This document shows positions 52,984-64,000 of a stretch of 64,000 bases of DNA, one piece after another; position 1 is the first letter of the stretch, and every line of letters begins with the position of its first letter. Below the pieces are notes generated by a model, which saw only the letters and a list, made by a program, of their open reading frames with translations, was not told the DNA's origin and made no database searches. The position numbers and the translations under genes are program-made. Source of the DNA: Gammaproteobacteria bacterium (GTDB lineage: Bacteria; Pseudomonadota; Gammaproteobacteria; Ga0077536); the NCBI GenBank assembly GCA_016209015.1, contig JACQWY010000012.1, positions 1 to 64,000 on the forward strand, in the 5' to 3' direction.

Positions 52984-53880
52984 TCACCCGAAGGCCCACG
53001 CCACGAGCTCCGTATCGAGGTATTCGACGACCTCGACGATGCGCCCGTCCCGCATCCGGTACAGCAGGCAGTAGTCGTTGTCGTAACGCCGGCCGTTGCG
53101 GGCGCGGGCGAGGCCGCGCGCCTGCGCGACGACCCAGTCGCTCTCGCCGAAGACCCGGTCCGCGATGACCTGGATCCCGCCGTCGAGCAGAGCCATGAGC
53201 GGATCGAACAAGCGCGCGACGACGTCCGCTTTGCCGCGATAGACGCCGGAGAAGCGCGTCGTGCCCTGGATGCGATAGACGACGTCGTCCGCCATGAGCG
53301 CGAGATAGCGCGCGCCGTACCCGGCGGCGGGGCCGTCGAACAGCGCGCGGATCGCCGCCTTGTTCGCGACCGTCGCGGGGTCGTCGCTGACGAGCGCGCT
53401 GCTCGCATAGCTCGCAGGCGTGACCGCGGGATGGCGCTCCATCACCCCGGGCTGCAATGCGGGCCGGCCGCTGCCGAACGCGTGCGTGATGAGCGCGGTG
53501 TCGAGGTATTCCGCGAGCTCGACGATGCAGCCCGCGGCGAGACGGTAGACGAGGCAGTAGGCGTTGTCGTAGCGCCGGCCGTTGTTCACCCGGGCGCGGC
53601 CGCGCGCCCGCACGCAGGCCAGGTCGCCTTCGACGATGATCTGCTCCGGCACGATTTCGAAGCGACCGTCGAGCTCGCGGGGCAGCGCGAAGAAGACGTG
53701 CCGAGCCCAGTCGAACTTCGTGCGGAACGTGCCGGACCAGCAGGTCGTGCCGATGAGCCGGCAGTGTGCGAGATCGGCGATGTGATCGACGCAGCCGCGG
53801 CCGAACGCCTTCGGCGTGGCGAACATCGCCTCCAGCAGCGCGCGATTGCGTCCCGTCAGCGCCGCGAATTCCGCGCTCAT
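52984..53880 (-). CDS. Tandem SnoaL/NTF2-like protein
   Basis: A 298-residue protein made of two NTF2/SnoaL-like halves. The end of each is nearly the same: NGRRYDNAYCLVYRLAAG at about 100-117 and NGRRYDNDYCLLYRMRDG at about 262-279, each followed by a IVE-xx-EYLDT stretch. SnoaL proteins are ketosteroid-isomerase-like cyclases, isomerases or hydrolases. It is coupled by a 4-base overlap (ATGA) to the Tat-exported protein gene upstream, the last gene of the operon. The substrate is unknown. Confidence 0.82.
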   Translation of the reverse strand: MSAEFAALTGRNRALLEAMFATPKAFGRGCVDHIADLAHCRLIGTTCWSGTFRTKFDWARHVFFALPRELDGRFEIVPEQIIVEGDLACVRARGRARVNNGRRYDNAYCLVYRLAAGCIVELAEYLDTALITHAFGSGRPALQPGVMERHPAVTPASYASSALVSDDPATVANKAAIRALFDGPAAGYGARYLALMADDVVYRIQGTTRFSGVYRGKADVVARLFDPLMALLDGGIQVIADRVFGESDWVVAQARGLARARNGRRYDNDYCLLYRMRDGRIVEVVEYLDTELVAWAFG

Positions 53881-54779
53881 GTCGCGCCGCTCGCGTCTCC
53901 CTTCTCGAAGGCGGCGAGCGGCGCGAAACCCGAGCCGTAATCGTCGGGATAGAGCTTGAGCTCGAGCCATTTCCCGCCGCCCGGCACCTCGGTGATCGAC
54001 AGTGCGTTGTAGCCCTCGCCCGTCGCGAGCTCGACGATGGGGATCGCGCGCGGATCCGGCAGACAGTAGACGCGCGTCGCGTCGCGCTTCGCGAAATAGG
54101 GCGCGGCGGCGACCGGCCGGCGCGTGTAGTGCATGTCCAGCAGCGGGCCGAGGCGCGACTGCACGGTCTTCGCTGCGGGCCGCGGCACGATCGCGGCGAG
54201 CAGCTTCTCGAGGCTGCGCGGCGCGCCGACGCTCAGCACGGTGCGATCCTCGCGGCGGTAGACGAGCTGCGGATAGGCGACGGGCCCGCGCCCACCGGCC
54301 GCGCGCAGCCAGTTCATCACCCGCTTCGCCGCGAAGCGCTGGCAGCGGCGGGCGTTCTCGATCACGAGCGGCGGCATGTCGAGCGCCTTCGGCGCGCCCT
54401 TCTTCCCGGCGTAGAGCGCGGCGAGCGTCGAGGGATCGCGCCCGAGCGCCGCTTCCGCGACGAAGCGCAGCGAACGATCGTCCTCTTCGGCACCCGTCTC
54501 GAGCCAGCGCAACTGCACGCGCCCCGTCACCTTGCGCGTCTCGCGATAGACCGTCGCACAGTACGCGCACCACGGCGCGCCGATGACGTAGAGATGCCGC
54601 GCGTTGTCGGGACCGTCGGGGATCCACAGCGCGTCGTCGAGGACGGCGAGCGGATCGTCGGCGATTTCACCGGCCGCGCGGCTCGGCGCGGGCCAGCCGA
54701 ACGTGCCGGCGGCGAGGGCGGCGGCGAGGAGTTTGAAGAAGGAGCGGCGCTGCACGGAGGTTCGACTGCCGGGACTCAC
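53877..54779 (-). CDS. Tat-exported thioredoxin-fold (DsbC/DsbG-like) protein
   Basis: A 300-residue protein with a twin-arginine signal RRSFFKLLAAALAAG (R11, R12) and a thioredoxin-type redox motif APWCAYCATVY (C71, C74). The remainder has a further disulfide-prone pair (ARRCQRF). It would act in the periplasm on disulfides. The GTG at 54779 is preferred because it overlaps the previous stop (GTGA), like other genes here; a GTG at 54755 is an alternative that still keeps the RR. Its role beside decarboxylase and SnoaL proteins is unclear. Confidence 0.78.
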   Translation of the reverse strand: MSPGSRTSVQRRSFFKLLAAALAAGTFGWPAPSRAAGEIADDPLAVLDDALWIPDGPDNARHLYVIGAPWCAYCATVYRETRKVTGRVQLRWLETGAEEDDRSLRFVAEAALGRDPSTLAALYAGKKGAPKALDMPPLVIENARRCQRFAAKRVMNWLRAAGGRGPVAYPQLVYRREDRTVLSVGAPRSLEKLLAAIVPRPAAKTVQSRLGPLLDMHYTRRPVAAAPYFAKRDATRVYCLPDPRAIPIVELATGEGYNALSITEVPGGGKWLELKLYPDDYGSGFAPLAAFEKGDASGAT

Positions 54780-55531
54780 GCGTAGCGTTCCAGGATGCGG
54801 ATCGTCTCGGGATAGAGATCGTCGAGCGTGCCGTAGAGCGCGGTCGTGATCTTGCGCGGAACGAGCCGGGCGATCGGATCGTCGCCCGCCTCGGGGAAGC
54901 TCACGCTGCCCGTGCCGGCGTGGAAATCGAGGTTCGTGAACAGCGACGTCGAGCGCAGCAGACAGGCCGTGTCGCGCGTCGTCCCGTCGAGGCTCGGGAT
55001 TTCCTTGTAGAGCATGATGGGGAGGAATTCGAGCTCGGTGATCTTCTCGCCGCCGATCTCCGCCTCGGCGCGCACGAGCTCGCGGCCCCGGCGCGTGAGC
55101 CGCGCCCGCACGCGGCCGCCGTCCGCGACGATCCCGGTCTCGCCCATGACCGCCGGCCAGCCCTGCATTTCGCGATAGCAGGCGAGGCTCGCGTCCGTGC
55201 TCGTGTAGAGATAGGGCACGAACTGCCCGATCTCCTCGCCGTAGCGCACCGGCAGGCAGGGCATCGTGAAATCGTGCGGACCGATGCCGGTGACGTCCGG
55301 GCAGTGGAAGAAGCACATCGCGACGACGTTGCCGGGCAGCGGCTCGAGCTCGCGCGGCAGCACTTCGAGCAGCGCCGCGCGATCCGTCTCGTAGACGACG
55401 ATGAGCGTCGTGTCGTTCGTGTACTGATAGGGCGGCAGACCGTAGAGGGGTTTCAGGAACGGCAGGCCGCGCGGGCGCGCCGGCCGCAGATCGACGTCGC
55501 CGCCGATCGTGTGCTGCTGCGGATCGTTCAT
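54776..55531 (-). CDS. Acetoacetate-decarboxylase-like protein lacking the Schiff-base lysine
   Basis: A 251-residue protein of the acetoacetate decarboxylase superfamily. Typical strands are VAMCFFHCPDV, VPYLYTSTDASLACYREMQG and the late ADGGRVRARL. In true decarboxylases the segment after REMYG has a PKK pair whose first Lys forms the Schiff base; here it reads REMQGWPAVMGE, so Ala127 and Val128 take both positions. It is therefore unlikely to decarboxylate by the known mechanism; superfamily members can be aldolases, dehydratases or binding proteins. It is the second gene of the operon after the alcohol dehydrogenase. Confidence 0.8.
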   Translation of the reverse strand: MNDPQQHTIGGDVDLRPARPRGLPFLKPLYGLPPYQYTNDTTLIVVYETDRAALLEVLPRELEPLPGNVVAMCFFHCPDVTGIGPHDFTMPCLPVRYGEEIGQFVPYLYTSTDASLACYREMQGWPAVMGETGIVADGGRVRARLTRRGRELVRAEAEIGGEKITELEFLPIMLYKEIPSLDGTTRDTACLLRSTSLFTNLDFHAGTGSVSFPEAGDDPIARLVPRKITTALYGTLDDLYPETIRILERYA

Positions 55532-55557
55532 CGTCGTGCTCCTCGCTCGATGGCGCT

Positions 55558-56643
55558 TCAGGCGTGCCAGGGTTCGACCAGGATCTTCGCATGATTCCCG
55601 GGCTCGCCGAGCGCGGCGAACGCGTCCGCGACGCCTTCGATGCCGACGCGGCCCGTGACGAGCGGCGCGACCGGCAGGCGGCCGTCCGCGATGTGCCCGA
55701 CGCTCGCGAAGAATTCCTCCTTCGTGTAGCCGAGCACGAACTGCAGGTTCAGCTCCTTGTTGATGCCGAACACGGGCTCGATGCGATCGTGCTCCATGCA
55801 GACGCCGACGATGACGATGCGCGCGCCGGGCGGCGCGCCCGCCATTACCTGCTGGATCATGCCGGGCACGCCGACGCATTCGAAGATGACGGCCGGCCGC
55901 AGCGCGGGCCCGGGCAACCACGGCGGCAGCGTCGGGGCGCGCGCGGGATCGGGCCACACCGCGGCTTCGCGCCAGCCCGCGTAGGGCGAGCCCGCGCCGG
56001 GATCGATCACGACGTCCGCGCCCATGCGCTCGGCGAGCGCGCGCCGGCCCGGCGCGAAGTCCGCGGCGACGACGGGCCCGATGCCGGCGAGCTTCAGCGC
56101 CGCGATGACCGCGAGACCGACCGGCCCGCAACCGACGACGAGCGGCACGTCGTGCTTCTCGAGGCGCGCTTTCGCGACCGCGTGCAGGCCGACCGCCATC
56201 GGTTCGGTGAGCGCGGCGTGCGCGGTCGCGAGATCGCCCGGCACCGGCACCATGAGGTCCTCCATCACGCGCATGTATTCGCCGTAGCCGCCGGGATGCT
56301 CGTTCGAGTAGCCGATCGTCTCGAGCAGCGTACCGCGGATGAGCACGGGCAGCGCGCAGACGCGCGAGCCGACCGGCAGCGCGGCCTTGCACGCGGGACC
56401 GTAGTCCACGATCTCCGCGCAGAATTCATGACCCATCACGACGTCGCGCGCGAGATCCATCACGAACGGTCCGCCCGAGCGGCGCGCGCCGTCGACGAGC
56501 TTCTCGCTGTGCGCGAGCGCGTGCAGATCCGAGCCGCAGATGCCGCAGGCGAGCGTCTTCACGAGCACCTCGCCGGGCCCCGGCTCCGGCACGGGCAACT
56601 CGACGAGCTTCAATTCGCGGTTACGCATCACGGCTGCGCGCAT
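55558..56643 (-). CDS. Zinc-dependent alcohol dehydrogenase family protein
   Basis: A 361-residue MDR enzyme. The catalytic zinc site is CGICGSDLH (C36) and GHEF (H71, E72). The NAD(P) site is VVGCGPVGLAVIAALK. The four-cysteine structural zinc lobe of classical members is absent. It is the first gene of the operon; its ATG follows AGGAG. The operon reads dehydrogenase, acetoacetate-decarboxylase-like, Tat thioredoxin-fold, tandem SnoaL, suggesting oxidation of an alcohol to a keto product that the other proteins then handle. Confidence 0.9.
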   Translation of the reverse strand: MRAAVMRNRELKLVELPVPEPGPGEVLVKTLACGICGSDLHALAHSEKLVDGARRSGGPFVMDLARDVVMGHEFCAEIVDYGPACKAALPVGSRVCALPVLIRGTLLETIGYSNEHPGGYGEYMRVMEDLMVPVPGDLATAHAALTEPMAVGLHAVAKARLEKHDVPLVVGCGPVGLAVIAALKLAGIGPVVAADFAPGRRALAERMGADVVIDPGAGSPYAGWREAAVWPDPARAPTLPPWLPGPALRPAVIFECVGVPGMIQQVMAGAPPGARIVIVGVCMEHDRIEPVFGINKELNLQFVLGYTKEEFFASVGHIADGRLPVAPLVTGRVGIEGVADAFAALGEPGNHAKILVEPWHA

Positions 56644-56705
56644 GGTCGATCTCCTGAAGGGATGGGCTGGGAGCGGCGCGGAAACTATACCGCGCAAGCC
56701 GCGGC

Positions 56706-56784
56706 GGGGTCAGGTTCCAATTCGATTGGACTCTGACCCCATTTGTATCGGGGTCAGGTTCCATTTCAATTGGACTCTGACCCC
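56706..56784. repeat. Two tandem GGGGTCAG hairpins
   Basis: GGGGTCAGGTTCCAATTC and its partner ATTGGACTCTGACCCC form a 35-base hairpin (56706-56740). A second 35-base copy (56750-56784, ..TTCCATTTCAATTGG..) follows at a 44-base period. These resemble the perfect repeat at 783-859 and the GGGGTCAG family associated with REP-associated transposases. They lie upstream of the cupin gene, in the 288-base gap with no gene. Confidence 0.85.
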
Positions 56785-56931
56785 ATTGCCGCCCATTGCC
56801 GCGGCGCAGCGCAGGGTCTGCACATTTCCTCGTATGGCTGCCGTACCGCGCCCTCAGTACACTCTCGCCACTGCGCCCACGACGCGCAGCGCATCGAGGT
56901 GCAACCGATTCGCAGCAATCCGGAGAGAACG

Positions 56932-57633
56932 ATGGAGTATCAGGAACAGATCCCGCGCAAACCCGTCAGCCGCAAGGACATGCTCAAGCGCGTCGCGCGC
57001 TTCTCGAAGCTCAAGGGCTCGGACGGCGGCCTGCCGGACAGTCACCATCCGAGCGCCGAGCGCATCCTCTACAACGTCATCGGTTTCCAGCCGCCGTCGA
57101 CGGAGGAGGGCGGCATGGTCTCGCCCGTGGGCGACAAGGCCGCGCGCATGTCGGCGATCAAGATTTCGGAGGGTTTCAATCTCGGCTTCTGCCGCGCCCT
57201 GCCGGGCCGTGGACCGATGATGCACAACCACGACACGAACGAGACGTTCATCGGCATCACCGGGCGCTGGCGCGCGAGCTGGGAAGACGAGCGCGGCCGC
57301 GTGCAGCACGTCGATCTCGAACCGCTCGACGTGATCTCGTTCCCGCCGGGCGTGATCCGCCGCTTCGAGAACGTGACGCCGGGGCCGAAGAACCGCTACC
57401 AGACGCTCATGTTCGTCATCGCGGGCGACGGGCCGTCGGCGGAATTCACGACCGAGGCGATGCGTGAGCTCGCGGTGGCCGGCCTGCTCGCCACCGATCC
57501 GCGCGGCAAAGGGCGCGTGCACGGCACGGCGGTCGGTGCGAAGCCCGCCACGCCCGGTCCGAAGCAGAAGCCCGCGGCGCGCAGCGCGAAGAAGAACGCC
57601 GCGACGCGCACGAAAGCCGCGACGCGATCCTGA
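56932..57633 (+). CDS. Cupin-domain protein with basic tail
   Basis: A 233-residue protein. A cupin barrel occupies about 70-165, with metal-binding MMHNHDTNETFIGITGRW and the second motif DVISFPPGVIRRFENVT. The last 40 residues are Ala/Lys/Arg-rich (KKNAATRTKAATRS), like a disordered nucleic-acid-binding or phosphate-binding tail. It may be a dioxygenase-like or sugar-binding cupin; the substrate is unknown. The ATG follows GGAGAG. An LLM oxidoreductase gene follows. Confidence 0.8.
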   Translation: MEYQEQIPRKPVSRKDMLKRVARFSKLKGSDGGLPDSHHPSAERILYNVIGFQPPSTEEGGMVSPVGDKAARMSAIKISEGFNLGFCRALPGRGPMMHNHDTNETFIGITGRWRASWEDERGRVQHVDLEPLDVISFPPGVIRRFENVTPGPKNRYQTLMFVIAGDGPSAEFTTEAMRELAVAGLLATDPRGKGRVHGTAVGAKPATPGPKQKPAARSAKKNAATRTKAATRS

Positions 57634-57711
57634 GCATGGCGCGGCGGGCGCTGTCCGCGCCGCCGGCCGCGCGTTATCCTGGCCCGACCACAAGCAGAGG
57701 ATGATCACGCA

Positions 57712-58581
57712 ATGAAATTCGGCAAGTACGGTGTCTTCCAGTTCACGGACCCGATGAACGGCGAGCAGCTCGCGGAGCTCGCGAGCCGCGTCGAGAGCCT
57801 CGGTTATTCCACGCTGTGGTATCCGGAAGCGTTCAACTACGAGACGTTCGCCATCGGCGGCTATCTGCTGAGCCACAGCACGACGCTCGTCGTCGCGAGC
57901 GGCATCGCGAACATCTATGCACGCGACGCGTCGGCGTCCGTGATGGGCTGCAACAGTCTCAACGCGCTCTACGGCGGACGCTTCGTGCTCGGCCTCGGCG
58001 TGTCGCACGCCCCGCTCGTCGCCGACATGCGCGGTCACGAGTACAAGGCACCGCTCGCGACGATGCGCGACTATCTCGATGCGATGGACCGCGGCTGGGC
58101 CGCGCTCGGCGGCGCACCCGCCGTCAAGCAGCTCGTCCTCGCGGCGCTCGGCCCGCAGATGTCGAAGCTCTCGGCGGAGCGCACGCTCGGGTCCTTCCCG
58201 TACAACATCACGCCGGCCCAGGTCGCGCTGTCGCGTCAGGCGATGGGCGGCAAGGGCGCGGTGATCTGCGAGCAGAAAGTCTGCCTCTGCACGGATCCGA
58301 CGCAGGCCCGCGCCGTCGCGCGCGCCGCGCTCGGCCCCTATCTGCCCTTGCCGAACTATTTCAAGAACTGGTTCCGCCTCGGATTCGACGAAAGCGATCT
58401 GCGGGACGGCGGCAGCGATCGTCTGATGGACGCGATGGTGTTGTGGGGCGATGCGAAGACGATCAAGGCGGGTCTGCAGAAATACTTCGACGCGGGCGCG
58501 GATCAGGTCGTCATCCAAGCCCTGCGCACCGACGGTCAGCCGGGCCCGGACTGGAAGGCGCTCGAAATGCTCGTCGGGTGA
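57712..58581 (+). CDS. LLM-class flavin-dependent oxidoreductase
   Basis: A 289-residue TIM-barrel enzyme of the bacterial luciferase / F420-dependent family. It begins MKFGKYGVFQF and has ASVMGCNSLNALYGGRFVLGLGV and later a KKYFDAGADQVVIQA-like element. The pattern fits the TIGR03620-type F420 group, although FMN is also possible. It lies 78 bases after the cupin gene and ends at a strong hairpin. The substrate is unknown. Confidence 0.85.
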   Translation: MKFGKYGVFQFTDPMNGEQLAELASRVESLGYSTLWYPEAFNYETFAIGGYLLSHSTTLVVASGIANIYARDASASVMGCNSLNALYGGRFVLGLGVSHAPLVADMRGHEYKAPLATMRDYLDAMDRGWAALGGAPAVKQLVLAALGPQMSKLSAERTLGSFPYNITPAQVALSRQAMGGKGAVICEQKVCLCTDPTQARAVARAALGPYLPLPNYFKNWFRLGFDESDLRDGGSDRLMDAMVLWGDAKTIKAGLQKYFDAGADQVVIQALRTDGQPGPDWKALEMLVG

Positions 58582-58586
58582 TCGCG

Positions 58587-58619
58587 CCGGCCGGACGGCG
58601 CGTGGCGCCGTCCGGCCGG
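58587..58619. terminator. Strong bidirectional terminator hairpin
   Basis: CCGGCCGGACGGCGC (58587-58601) pairs perfectly with 58605-58619 around GTG, five bases from each of the two converging stops. It is the longest GC stem in the window. No U-tract is present. Confidence 0.7.
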
Positions 58620-58623
58620 GGTC

Positions 58624-59172
58624 TCACGCTTCCACGCCCAGCCTGCAGTGCGCCGTCAGGCGCAGGATCTTCGCCGACGAGAACACGCCGCGCAGCCGCG
58701 GCAGTCGTCCGCCGGCGGTCTCGATGACGGGCAGGTGCGAGCGGCCCGTGTTCTGCAGCATCTTCAGCACTTCGCCGACGCTCGCGCGTTTGATTTCGGC
58801 GTAGTCCGCGACGAGCCACGCCGACACCGGCTCCATCACGTTCTCGACGGTCACGTCGTGATGGCCGATACCCGCGCCGAGCGCGTAGCGCAGCGGCTTC
58901 TCACCCATGATGTCATAGGCGGTGACGAGACCGGCGACTTCGCGTTCGCCCTCGTCGGTGACGAAGCTCGCGCGCACGCCGGCGTGCTTCATGCTCTCCA
59001 GCGCGCGATCGATCTGGGCGTGACGGCCGACGCTCACCATGCGCCGTTCGTTGAAGTCCGTCATGACCGAGAGTGCGGGGTCGTCGAGCTCGACGTGCCA
59101 GGGGTCGTTGCCGGGCGCTTCGAGTTGCAGCGTTCCGGGTGATTTCAGATGAATGACGTTGGCTGGGGCCAC
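58624..59172 (-). CDS. CBS-domain pair protein
   Basis: A 182-residue cytoplasmic protein with two CBS motifs (about 40-105 and 110-180; AQIDRALESMKHAGVRASFV and ASVGEVLKMLQNTGRSHLPV). CBS pairs bind adenosine nucleotides and regulate partner proteins. The GTG at 59172 is chosen for the strong AAGGAGGAG site just before it. It stands alone between converging and same-strand genes; its partner is unknown. Confidence 0.85.
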   Translation of the reverse strand: MAPANVIHLKSPGTLQLEAPGNDPWHVELDDPALSVMTDFNERRMVSVGRHAQIDRALESMKHAGVRASFVTDEGEREVAGLVTAYDIMGEKPLRYALGAGIGHHDVTVENVMEPVSAWLVADYAEIKRASVGEVLKMLQNTGRSHLPVIETAGGRLPRLRGVFSSAKILRLTAHCRLGVEA

Positions 59173-59262
59173 GGCTCCTCCTTCGGTGACGGACGTTTCA
59201 GGGCAACGCGCGCCGGGGTTCGCTGGCGCGTCGATCAACAGTGGTCGATGGCCCGCCGCAAT

Positions 59263-64000
<4,738 letters not shown>

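Overview
The window is GC-rich chromosomal DNA from a Gram-negative bacterium, most likely an environmental gammaproteobacterium. The evidence is a Crp-like regulator close to the enterobacterial protein, a type IV pilus minor-pilin/PilY1 operon, an RND efflux operon with its own TolC-type channel, outer-membrane porins, many c-di-GMP proteins, and a scatter of catabolic enzymes (P450, FAH-fold, LLM, cupin, acetoacetate-decarboxylase-like) typical of soil or water degraders. The lineage is inferred, not proven. I see no prophage, plasmid, insertion sequence or CRISPR array. Neighbouring genes often overlap by 4 bases (ATGA or GTGA), which marks translationally coupled operons.

Layout. 0-8 kb: a hotdog thioesterase, a chemoreceptor, a MerR-type regulator with the residues of B12 photoreceptors, tRNA-Ser(CGA), a metallo-beta-lactamase-fold protein, and a SulP transporter fused to STAS and cyclic-nucleotide-binding domains. 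7.5-14.4 kb: gene relics, then a probable sigma-54 operon of two glutamine-synthetase-like ligases, a cytochrome P450, a PAS protein and a sigma-54 activator, a combination suggesting amine catabolism. 14.5-19.5 kb: an opposite-strand trehalose operon (OtsB, GH15, and an OtsA carrying an N-terminal membrane sensor-like region). 19.9-28.4 kb: a two-component system, then an RND adaptor, an RraA-like protein, an RND pump and an outer-membrane channel. 28.5-31.2 kb: a MotB-like and MotA-like pair followed by a CheW protein with a CZB zinc domain inserted in it. 31.3-33.5 kb: a porin and a small exported protein.

33.8-42.8 kb: crp, then fimT/pilV/pilW/pilX/pilY1. 42.9-50.5 kb: a diguanylate cyclase, a small membrane protein, an enoyl-CoA hydratase, a FadR-type repressor facing a catabolic operon (FAH-fold protein, alpha/beta hydrolase, DUF1636 protein, amidohydrolase), and an ANTAR response regulator. 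50.9-59.2 kb: a GGDEF-EAL protein, an opposite-strand operon (zinc alcohol dehydrogenase, acetoacetate-decarboxylase-like protein, Tat-exported thioredoxin-fold protein, tandem SnoaL protein), a cupin, an LLM oxidoreductase and a CBS protein. 59.3 kb to the end: a very large hybrid sensor kinase whose start lies outside the window.

Three features tie distant parts together. A dispersed intergenic repeat built of consecutive hairpins occurs at five places. GGGGTCAG-type inverted repeats occur at two places. Sigma-28-like promoter candidates with the same 11-base spacer precede the chemoreceptor, the MotB/MotA pair, the CheW-CZB gene and crp, which suggests that motility, pilus control and signalling are coordinated.
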